From Desulfuromonadaceae bacterium (GTDB taxonomy: Bacteria > Desulfobacterota > Desulfuromonadia > Desulfuromonadales > JAAYDE01): a stretch of DNA of 34,873 nt. Of this stretch, positions 9,301 to 14,947 are shown piece by piece. Below the pieces are notes generated by a model that was not told where the DNA came from, made no database searches, and was given only the letters and a program-made list of their open reading frames with translations. A program made the position numbers and the translations under genes. The first letter of the stretch is position 1, and each line of letters begins with the position of its first letter. The stretch is taken from assembly GCA_012512925.1 (NCBI GenBank), contig JAAZDE010000179.1, positions 1 to 34,873 of the forward strand, given 5' to 3'.

Positions 9301-9638
9301 ATCCCCCGCTGCTGTTTCGGGCCGATATCGGGAAGTGCCAGGCTTTGGACGCCGAAGGGCTGATCCTAGGCATCAAAGAAGAGGTCGATTTCGAAGAGAA
9401 GGTGGAATCCCTGTCCCCCGGGGACGTCCTTCTCCTCTACACCGACGGCATCATCGAGGCCCGCAATGACGATGAGGAACTCTTTGGCGAGCCGCGTCTG
9501 AGAATCTTTCTCAGGAAACACCACAAGCTTCCCCCCGCCGACATCGCAGTCGAACTGTTAAGTACGGTGCGCCAATTCTCCGGCAGGGAGAGCTTTGAGG
9601 ATGATGTCTCTCTGGTGATCATCAAGGCGGATCTTTGA
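6360..9638 (+). CDS. SLC5 symporter-like sensor fused to STAC, GAF and SpoIIE/PP2C phosphatase domains
   Basis: A 1092-residue membrane protein. Residues 1 to about 555 form a sodium:solute symporter (SLC5/SSS) domain with about 13 hydrophobic helices. Residues about 580-650 fit the STAC domain known from CbrA-like sensors (TLAGSVGTAPARII). A GAF domain follows (about 680-840), then a short coiled linker and a SpoIIE/RsbU-type PP2C phosphatase (about 850-1092). Phosphatase marks include AKRIQLSLLP, GGDYYDV (Asp890), ADVSGHNVGAA, YASAGHNPP, LYTDGIIEA and DDVSLVII; the metal-binding Asp residues are present, so it should be active. Inferred role: a membrane receptor sensing, or transporting, a solute and dephosphorylating the STAS protein encoded next. 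There is no histidine-kinase domain. It is coupled to the small membrane protein upstream. Confidence 0.9.
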   Translation: MIPFAIVAGTSLLYFGILFGVAFYADKCRRAGYSITSNAYIYALSLNVFLSAWTFYGAVGRAANNGIDFLALYLGPSLIVLTWWLLLRKMVRASREQHIVSFADFISSRYGKSASIGAVVTLFCIIGTLPYIAIQLRAITATFDMLSIPPVVSPQHLIDLFNTFDLLSVPAEQLGRVPTAISPTLPSYIDSGLILALILGLFCVLFGARHLDASERHEGLIAAVALESLVKLFAFLALGLFVTFGLFDGFGDLFEQFSRHSPRTGELISLPSATIPYSQWFSLMVIGMLAIFCLPGQFHLLVIENSQEKHIRTAMWLFPAYLLLFTLFVIPIAAAGLVFYGGTDLAADYFVLRIPMEKGPPWLTMLIFLGGLSASAGMVMVTSVALSTMILNNLVVPAILKIRSGAASLSGLLINTKRVAIFAVILGGYFYNEMISASYGLISIVLISFVAAIQFAPALIGGLLWKRASRRGALTGLVLGFAVWSYTLLLPSLIASGCFPCNILDQGPWGFSFLRPQALFGLSGLDVWSHALFWSLLFNLGPFVAISLFGQLTPSEKEQVDRFVHVLSPPAEPTGMKILSKAPSVREFVELMTKFIGEERAQSAIGDYLKDRGFDHRGTLPDREVPALKRFTEKTLAGSVGTAPARIIIENYLSARGSKMEDVFDIFGNVTLSRNASREQLSVLYEAARMVASGKGLQTTLDDILRLLEQQFMLDLCIIRIYDPAQNALVTKSQIGMTEGHLLTSRIQLHEQTFVTDTFRKNAVVVINDAETVNNPFSAKVIRREGIKSMAHAPIVIEDQPVGVLSAYSKTIKGIFTEEFMEFFTSLAGQVGVAWRNAQQAEKLLEAKEHQKEMEIAKRIQLSLLPTTLPQIEGLSLAGVCEPASQVGGDYYDVLINGDESLDILIADVSGHNVGAALMMAEARTFIHALFHTFSGPAGIMQALNNFFNRDLSEAELFITLFYLRLDPNSRRFSYASAGHNPPLLFRADIGKCQALDAEGLILGIKEEVDFEEKVESLSPGDVLLLYTDGIIEARNDDEELFGEPRLRIFLRKHHKLPPADIAVELLSTVRQFSGRESFEDDVSLVIIKADL

Positions 9639-9653
9639 AAGGGTGCAGCCAAC

Positions 9654-9682
9654 TTTTCCGCCAAGGTGAAAAAATTTATGCT
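9654..9682 (+). promoter_or_regulatory. Weak candidate internal promoter before the STAS gene
   Basis: TTTTCC (9654-9659) and TATGCT (9677-9682), 17 bp apart, lie in the AT-rich 111-bp gap after the phosphatase gene. An imperfect palindrome, CTATTTTAATAG (9681-9692), overlaps the -10 and could be an operator. This would let the STAS and kinase genes be expressed apart from the receptor. Confidence 0.3.
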
Positions 9683-9749
9683 ATTTTAATAGGGATATGG
9701 TTTTTATGAAATTTGAAAATCGGAGATGTCATCATCAGGAGGAACTGCA

Positions 9750-10085
9750 ATGAACTGCGATGTCACGGACCATGGGAATGCGGTTGTCGTCGAAGTGAAG
9801 GAAGAACGCCTGGACGCCCACAACAGCAACGAATTCAAATCCCAGATGCTGAGCCTCTTTGAAGGGGGCAAAAACAACATGGTCATCGATCTGAAAGGGG
9901 TGCGCTTCATCGATTCTTCTGGCCTTGGCGCCCTCGTGTCGGGCTTCAAGAACGCCACCGCCCGCAACGGCAGCCTCAAACTCTGCGGCATGCAGACGCA
10001 GGTGAAATCGATGTTCGAGCTGACCCGCCTGCATCGGGTTTTCGAAATCTTCGCCGGTGTCTCCGAGGCCCTGGCCAGTTTCTGA
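9750..10085 (+). CDS. STAS-domain anti-sigma factor antagonist (SpoIIAA/RsbV type)
   Basis: A 111-residue single STAS domain. The phospho-switch motif DSSGLG occupies residues 55-60, so Ser56/Ser57 is the predicted site phosphorylated by the cognate kinase and dephosphorylated by a SpoIIE phosphatase. The ATG at 9750 is chosen because AGGAGG lies seven bases upstream; an earlier in-frame ATG at 9726 lacks this. It sits between the SpoIIE-type phosphatase and the RsbW-like kinase, the normal gene set of a partner-switching module. When dephosphorylated it should bind and sequester the kinase. No sigma factor is nearby. Confidence 0.92.
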   Translation: MNCDVTDHGNAVVVEVKEERLDAHNSNEFKSQMLSLFEGGKNNMVIDLKGVRFIDSSGLGALVSGFKNATARNGSLKLCGMQTQVKSMFELTRLHRVFEIFAGVSEALASF

Positions 10086-10104
10086 TCACCTCCTCCGGGT
10101 TGGT

Positions 10105-10563
10105 ATGTACGATAAAATCGAAGTCAATATCCGCATCCCCAACAAGACCCGCTACCTGAGTCTGATCGGCAATATCGGCGAGAATCTCGCCCGTACCCTC
10201 GACAAGTACGGCGGGGACCGGGAAGAGTTGGCCTACCACATCAATCTGGTGCTGACCGAATCGATCGCCAACGCCATGATCCACGGCAACGTGGAGAACC
10301 CGGACAAGGAGGTCCATATCTCCATCGGCATCGACCACGATTGCCTGCGCATCCGGGTCCGCGATCACGGCCAGGGATTCGACATCAATTCCCTCCCGCC
10401 GCCGGATGAAAACATACTCGACGATCACGGACGGGGAATCCATATCATCCGCTGTCTGATGGACGAGGTTTCCTATCGCAGGGTCGATGGCGGCAACGTT
10501 CTGGAGATGGTCAAAGACCTGTCCAGGTCGCCCTCCAGAAAAAGAGAAACCAGTTCGGAGTGA
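10105..10563 (+). CDS. RsbW/SpoIIAB-like anti-sigma factor serine kinase
   Basis: A 152-residue GHKL-fold (HATPase_c) protein. The N-box is LTESIANAMIHGN (Glu52, Asn56), the G1 box RDHGQGFD (Asp87), and the G2 region DDHGRGIHII. This matches the serine kinases that phosphorylate STAS antagonists and bind a sigma factor or other target. ATG 10105 is preferred because upstream residues are unlike the family, although the ribosome-binding site is weak; coupling to the STAS gene 19 bp upstream may help. The last 91 bases overlap, tail to tail, the end of the opposing HAD gene. The tail after VKDL is short, basic and serine-rich. Confidence 0.9.
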   Translation: MYDKIEVNIRIPNKTRYLSLIGNIGENLARTLDKYGGDREELAYHINLVLTESIANAMIHGNVENPDKEVHISIGIDHDCLRIRVRDHGQGFDINSLPPPDENILDDHGRGIHIIRCLMDEVSYRRVDGGNVLEMVKDLSRSPSRKRETSSE

Positions 10564-11150
10564 TGCCCGATCTTCAATTTTCCTCCGGCTTCCCCCTTGT
10601 AATCGGCGAACAGTATTCCCGCCGCTTCCGCCGCCAGACGATCCAGATCCGAATCCCCCACATAGAGGACCTCGTCCTTTCCCGCCCCCAGCCGTGACGC
10701 GGCCAGAAGGAGCATCTCCGGATCGGGCTTCGGCCGCGCCACGTCCTGGCAGGTTACCACCGTGCGGAAATAGCGGGCCAGATCGAAATGCTCAAGAATG
10801 GCGTAGGTGCTCTGGCCGCGGTTGGTCGCCACCGCCAGATCCGCTTTGCCCCGCAGACTCCGCAGTGCCGGAAGGAGACCGGCCTCCATCTCCATCAACG
10901 GGACGAAACGGCGGAAATCGAGGGCGGCGGCGTAGGCCAGAGCCTCGTCCCGCCTCTTTTCCCCCAGCAGAACCTCGAACACCCGGGCGCTGTTGGCGGT
11001 ATGGCAGAGAAACATCTTTTCGGGGTCCTCAGCAGTCACCTCGGGGGCGCCGAAGGCCCTGAAGACCGTATTGTAATAGGCCAGATTGGCCCGGAGGCTG
11101 TCGAACAGCACGCCGTCGAAATCGAAAATGATCCCTTTGATTCTGCTCAT
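10473..11150 (-). CDS. HAD-superfamily phosphatase (phosphoglycolate phosphatase-like)
   Basis: A 225-residue HAD hydrolase with all four motifs: DFDGVLFDS with nucleophile Asp10 and acid Asp12, the Thr of VATNRG, the Lys in ARPKPDPE, and YVGDSDLD. The helical cap after motif I is that of subfamily I, as in phosphoglycolate phosphatase or beta-phosphoglucomutase. The substrate is not readable. The start overlaps the lgt stop as ATGA, so the two are coupled. The C-terminal ~30 residues lie on the strand opposite the end of the RsbW-like gene and extend past the usual end of the fold. Confidence 0.88.
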   Translation of the reverse strand: MSRIKGIIFDFDGVLFDSLRANLAYYNTVFRAFGAPEVTAEDPEKMFLCHTANSARVFEVLLGEKRRDEALAYAAALDFRRFVPLMEMEAGLLPALRSLRGKADLAVATNRGQSTYAILEHFDLARYFRTVVTCQDVARPKPDPEMLLLAASRLGAGKDEVLYVGDSDLDRLAAEAAGILFADYKGEAGGKLKIGHHSELVSLFLEGDLDRSLTISRTLPPSTLR

Positions 11151-11932
11151 CGCGCCACCTTATTTTTATAAACAAGAACCAGGCCGCCTATCCCCAAAGC
11201 CATCATCGGCAGGCACAGCAGCTGCCCCATGGTGGCGCCGGCCCACAGATAACCGAGGTGGGCATCCGGCTCGCGAACGAATTCCACCAGAAAACGGAAC
11301 ATCCCGTATAACAGAAAGAAAGTGAAAAAGGGAACGCCGTGGGACACCTTTCGGCGGTGCAGAAAGAGGATCACCACGGTCAGCGCCAAGCCTTCGAGAA
11401 ACGCCTCGTAAAGCTGGCTCGGGTGGCGCGGCAAAGGACCGGCGCCGGGGAAAACCATCCCCCAGGGCAGATCGGTGACCCGTCCCCACAACTCGCCGTT
11501 GATGAAGTTGCCGATACGGCCGAAAAAGAGGCCGGGAGCGGCGGCGCCCGCCATGATATCAGCCACCAGCAGCACCGGAAGCCCTTTTTTCCAACTGAAA
11601 ATCAGGACAGCGGCGGTCACTCCCAGCAACCCGCCGTGAAAGCTCATCCCCCCTTCCCAGACGGCGAAGATGCTTAAAGGATGACGCAGATAATAGGCGG
11701 GATTGTAGAAAAGGACATAGCCCAGCCGGCCGCCGAGAATGACCCCAAGCATGGCGTAAAACAGCAGATCGGAAGCGGTTTCGTCGGCCATAGCGAGTTG
11801 GCGGTAGCGGCCGAGGCCGCGGATCACCAGGTAGCCGATACCGAAAGCCAGCAGATACATGAGGCCGTACCAGCGCACCGACAGGGGACCGATCTGGATC
11901 AGTACCGGATCGATGTGGGGATAGCTGAGCAT
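11147..11932 (-). CDS. lgt: Prolipoprotein diacylglyceryl transferase
   Basis: Lgt transfers diacylglycerol from phosphatidylglycerol to the lipobox cysteine of prolipoproteins in the inner membrane. At 261 residues it has the family length. The N-terminus reads MLSYPHIDPVL, followed by seven hydrophobic segments, the family MSFHGG segment with its conserved His, and the signature GRIGNFINGELWGR (about residue 136). The open frame continues upstream to 12040, but that extension runs through the heptamer-repeat array and has no family similarity, so ATG 11932 is the start. The stop overlaps the HAD gene start. Lgt modifies lipoproteins such as the three encoded at 197-4355. Confidence 0.97.
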   Translation of the reverse strand: MLSYPHIDPVLIQIGPLSVRWYGLMYLLAFGIGYLVIRGLGRYRQLAMADETASDLLFYAMLGVILGGRLGYVLFYNPAYYLRHPLSIFAVWEGGMSFHGGLLGVTAAVLIFSWKKGLPVLLVADIMAGAAAPGLFFGRIGNFINGELWGRVTDLPWGMVFPGAGPLPRHPSQLYEAFLEGLALTVVILFLHRRKVSHGVPFFTFFLLYGMFRFLVEFVREPDAHLGYLWAGATMGQLLCLPMMALGIGGLVLVYKNKVAR

Positions 11933-11947
11933 TGGAAAATCCTTATC

Positions 11948-11996
11948 GGTGACCGGCAACTGGTTACTGGTGATTAGTGACTGGTTTCTGGTTGAA
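11948..11996. repeat. Degenerate heptamer array between rluA-type gene and lgt
   Basis: Seven consecutive 7-base units: GGTGACC, GGCAACT, GGTTACT, GGTGATT, AGTGACT, GGTTTCT, GGTTGAA. The consensus is GGTNACT. It fills most of the 82-bp gap between the pseudouridine synthase stop and the lgt start. Confidence 0.85.
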
Positions 11997-12014
11997 ATAA
12001 AAACAACATACCAA

Positions 12015-13001
12015 TCACCCTTCGGTTTTTTGCTGCCCATCCCGGAGCCAGGTGATTGCCTCCGTCATATCCTCGGGCAGCGGCGCCGTCAATTCCAGTG
12101 ACGCGTCGGTGACGGGATGGGGCAAAAGAAGATGAAAGGCATGGAGCATGGGGCGGCAAAACCGTATGCCTGAAAGAGATTCCGCCCCGCCATACCTTGG
12201 GTCCCCCAGCAGGGGACGGCCGGCCTCCGAAAAATGAACGCGGATCTGGTGGGACCGGCCGGTCAGGATCTCCGCTTCCACGTAAGTCGCCTCGGCATAC
12301 CGCTCGAGCACCCGATAGCGCGTGATCGCCTCCCGTCCGCCGACGGCCACCGACTTCATCCGGTTGGTGCCCCGATTGCGGGCAAGCAGAGAGCGGAACT
12401 CCCCCTCCCCCTCCGGAAAAGTCCCCGCCGCCAGCAGGCGATAGAGTTTTTTCACCCGCCTCTCCTGGAAAATGGCCGTCAGCGGTTTGTGGGAGCGGCG
12501 GTGAATGGAAAATATCAGCAGGCCCGAGGTATCGCGATCCAGACGCTGGACCATCCCCAGTTCGGGCCGGTCGAGAGGGCGAAAGGGGTTGTGGAGATAG
12601 CGGAGCAGGGCTTCGTAGAGGGTTCCTTTGTAGCGGGCCGGAGTCGGATTGGTGTCGATTCCCCAGGGTTTGTTTACGGCCAGCAGCCATGGGTCGCGGA
12701 ACACCACCATGGCATCGTCGATAGAAAAAACCTCCAGCGGTCGGCCGTCGAAAAAAACCTCCACCGTCTCCCCGGGCCGCACCGACTGGGAACAGCGACG
12801 AACACGGCGCCCGCCGGCATGAACCCCGCCCAGGTCGATTGCTTTGCGGACCGTCCCCCGGGACAGCTCAGGGCATCGTCCGGCTATAAAAAGATCAAGC
12901 CTCTGCCCATCCTCCTCCGGCAAAGGCTGCAGGCGCCAAAGCTTTTTTATGGGAGGGGAAATAACGCCGCCTTCCATTCCTGCATCAGTCATATCGTCCA
13001 T
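12015..13001 (-). CDS. RluA-family 23S rRNA pseudouridine synthase
   Basis: A 328-residue enzyme that isomerises uridine to pseudouridine in RNA. An S4 RNA-binding domain spans about residues 32-80 and the catalytic domain follows. The catalytic motif is QRLDRDTSG with Asp155 (the common form is HRLDRDTSG, so His is Gln here). Other family marks are LAVNKPWGI, GRSHQIRVHF and LGDPRYGG. RluC and RluD types cannot be separated by eye. The ATG at 13001 has no clear ribosome-binding site; ATG at 12992 or 12977 (with AGGA directly before it) are alternatives that would trim 3 or 8 residues. Confidence 0.9.
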   Translation of the reverse strand: MDDMTDAGMEGGVISPPIKKLWRLQPLPEEDGQRLDLFIAGRCPELSRGTVRKAIDLGGVHAGGRRVRRCSQSVRPGETVEVFFDGRPLEVFSIDDAMVVFRDPWLLAVNKPWGIDTNPTPARYKGTLYEALLRYLHNPFRPLDRPELGMVQRLDRDTSGLLIFSIHRRSHKPLTAIFQERRVKKLYRLLAAGTFPEGEGEFRSLLARNRGTNRMKSVAVGGREAITRYRVLERYAEATYVEAEILTGRSHQIRVHFSEAGRPLLGDPRYGGAESLSGIRFCRPMLHAFHLLLPHPVTDASLELTAPLPEDMTEAITWLRDGQQKTEG

Positions 13002-13053
13002 GGTGAAAAAAAACCGCTTGGGTCCAGCGCTGCAACCGAACCAGATTACCGGG

Positions 13054-13091
13054 AAAAAAGAGGGAGGTCAACGGTTTCACCGTTGACCTCC
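13054..13091 (-). terminator. Rho-independent terminator after the receiver-PilZ gene
   Basis: A perfect 12-bp stem, GGAGGTCAACGG (13063-13074) with CCGTTGACCTCC (13080-13091), and a 5-base loop. On the minus strand it is followed by CCTCTTTTTT. It lies about 90 bp past the stop at 13179 and separates that gene from the pseudouridine synthase gene. Confidence 0.9.
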
Positions 13092-13178
13092 GGATAAGTA
13101 TATAGCGAATTATATTCCGAAAAAGGATTTCCCGTCCAATTTAAAAAAACCAGCCGGGAAAAAATCGGGAATGGCTTG

Positions 13179-13937
13179 TCAGGCAAGGGGGCTGGAGCGG
13201 TTTTCCTCCTCCCGGACCAGTTCATGCAGGCTTTCCTGGCTGATCTGGTGCAGGTAATTGCGGATCGCGCTGATTTCCTCAAACTGGAGTCCGACGAACT
13301 GGATCCCCATTCCCGCCGTCAAATCAGGATTCGCCTTATGGTGAGGAGGATTGACCCAAGCCACACGCCCCCGGCAGGAGACGGTCCGCTTCTCGCCGGG
13401 GAGAATAAAGGCCAGCACCAGGGGGGTGTTTTCCGGAAGGACCTCCTCGGTTTCCAGGAAAACCCCGCCTGTGCTCATGTTGACGGAATAGCGCTGAAGG
13501 GTCCGGGTATCCCCTTCAGTTCCATAACTGATTACCAGGCGGGCACGGACCCGGGGAGCCTGCCGTCCACAGTCGCCCAGAAAACGATTGGTCATTTCCA
13601 TGAAATCCCCCTTTTTGACCGGCTTGAAAACGTATCCCTCGCAACCGCTGGCCTCGCACTTTTCGATGTCATCCTCATCGGGATGGGTCACCAGGATGAT
13701 GGGAATATGTTTTAAAAGTGGATCTTTTTTGATCAGGGCGCAGGCCTCATCCCCGTCCATGTCGCCCATGTGTAAATCCATGAAAATGATCCCCGGAGGC
13801 TGCCGGGAAACCAGACGCACCGCTTCCAGAGCGGAGCAGGCGGTCAAAACATCAAAACGCTTTTCGTCGAAAAACGACCTTTCCAACTCCAGAAAAGGAG
13901 CGACATCATCGACCAGAAGAACCTTTTCTCTATTCAC
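13179..13937 (-). CDS. Receiver-PilZ response regulator (c-di-GMP effector type)
   Basis: A 252-residue two-domain protein. The receiver (about 1-120) has the acidic pair Asp10/Asp11, phosphoacceptor Asp54 in FMDLHMGDMDG, Thr84 and Lys105 in FKPVKKG, so it looks phosphorylatable. The C-terminal part (about 125-230) is PilZ-like: an Arg-rich strand (Arg129/131/133) and NMSTGG (153-158) in place of the D/NxSxxG box, so c-di-GMP binding is plausible. The start is GTG, supported by a strong AGGAG six bases upstream. No histidine kinase is adjacent, so it is an orphan regulator with its own terminator. Its target could be motility, polysaccharide or pili; the sequence does not say. Confidence 0.9.
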   Translation of the reverse strand: MNREKVLLVDDVAPFLELERSFFDEKRFDVLTACSALEAVRLVSRQPPGIIFMDLHMGDMDGDEACALIKKDPLLKHIPIILVTHPDEDDIEKCEASGCEGYVFKPVKKGDFMEMTNRFLGDCGRQAPRVRARLVISYGTEGDTRTLQRYSVNMSTGGVFLETEEVLPENTPLVLAFILPGEKRTVSCRGRVAWVNPPHHKANPDLTAGMGIQFVGLQFEEISAIRNYLHQISQESLHELVREEENRSSPLA

Positions 13938-14005
13938 GCCTCTCTCCTGCGGATAACCCTATCCGGCAAACCACTCTTGAAAAAAACAACGCAACGAAAT
14001 CCACC

Positions 14006-14695
14006 TTAACGCAAAATCACCTTTTTGACATATTCCAGCGCCGCCACCGACTCCATCAGCGGTATGATCGTCTGGGTCTCGGGGCGAACCCGGACCGTCA
14101 AATCAACCTTCATCTCGCGGCTCATCAGGTCCCGCTCCAGTGAAAAATCAAAAATATCGATCTTTTTCTCCCCCAGAAAGACCCTCAGTTTCTCCAGCGT
14201 TCCGTCTTCCGCGGAGCAATGAATGGTCAGAATCCGGAAGGAACCGCGCCGTACCCGCCTTTCCACTTTCTTGAGAACCCACAAGGTGAGCAGCGAAAGC
14301 AGGGTGGCGAAAAAGGCCGGGAAATAGAGCCCGACACCCACCGCCATCCCCAATCCGGCCACCAGCCAGAGGCAGGCGGCGGTGGTCAGGCCCCGCACCG
14401 AAAGCCCTTCGCGAAGAATCGCGCCGGCCCCCAGAAAACCGATTCCGGTCACGATCTGAGCGGCGATCCGGGTCGGGTCGAGACGCAGTATCCCCGTCGC
14501 CGGTTCAGCGCCGAACCTCAGGTAAAAATACTCTGAGATAAAAACCATCAGGCAGGCGCCCATGGAAACCAGAAGATGGGTGCGGAAACCAGCGTCCCGG
14601 CCATGGTACTCCCGCTCCAGACCGATCAATCCGCCCAACAGGGCAGCCAGCAGAAGCCGCCCTGCAAAAACCGCCATGTCTCCTTGTAAGATCAT
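14006..14695 (-). CDS. MgtC/SapB-family membrane protein
   Basis: A 229-residue inner-membrane protein. The N-terminal part (about residues 8-145) has four to five hydrophobic helices with the family signature GLEREYHGRDAGFRTHLLVSMGA. The C-terminal cytoplasmic part (about 150-229) resembles the ACT-like domain of MgtC proteins. MgtC members act in Mg2+ limitation and modulation of F-ATPase in pathogens; in free-living bacteria the role is unclear. I use ATG 14695; a TTG three codons upstream (14704) is also open, and the GGGAA site sits too close to it. It appears monocistronic. Confidence 0.88.
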   Translation of the reverse strand: MILQGDMAVFAGRLLLAALLGGLIGLEREYHGRDAGFRTHLLVSMGACLMVFISEYFYLRFGAEPATGILRLDPTRIAAQIVTGIGFLGAGAILREGLSVRGLTTAACLWLVAGLGMAVGVGLYFPAFFATLLSLLTLWVLKKVERRVRRGSFRILTIHCSAEDGTLEKLRVFLGEKKIDIFDFSLERDLMSREMKVDLTVRVRPETQTIIPLMESVAALEYVKKVILR

Positions 14696-14886
14696 CTTAT
14701 GCAATTCCCTTTCCCACCAGCCTGCCGATCAGGTCCGGCCAGGAAAAACTGGCGATTAATTCCTCTTCTCAAATGAAATTTTATCTTATTTCCAGGGAAG
14801 GGGTCCTCTTTTGCCTGGGAATTGGGACAAATCGCGGCAAAGGGATGCGAATTGTGCGGCCATTCCACGTCGCCAGGGCCTGGATT

Positions 14887-14917
14887 ACAAAAAAACGGGC
14901 GACAAAGCCGCCCGTTT
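14887..14917 (-). terminator. Rho-independent terminator of the EF-G gene
   Basis: A perfect 9-bp stem, AAACGGGCG (14893-14901) with CGCCCGTTT (14909-14917), and a 7-base loop. On the minus strand the stem runs into seven T. It begins about 30 bp after the EF-G stop at 14948. The remaining 14696-14886 holds nothing I can identify. Confidence 0.92.
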
Positions 14918-14947
14918 CATTGACACAAAAATGGAGATTGCGCTTTC

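Noticed and set aside
11933-12040. N-terminal extension of Lgt
   Set aside because: It translates the heptamer array, and Lgt starts at the MLSYPHID residue.
13997-14005. Terminator from GGATA-ACCC-TATCC (13951-13964) after the MgtC-like gene
   Set aside because: A five-pair stem without a T-run is within chance.
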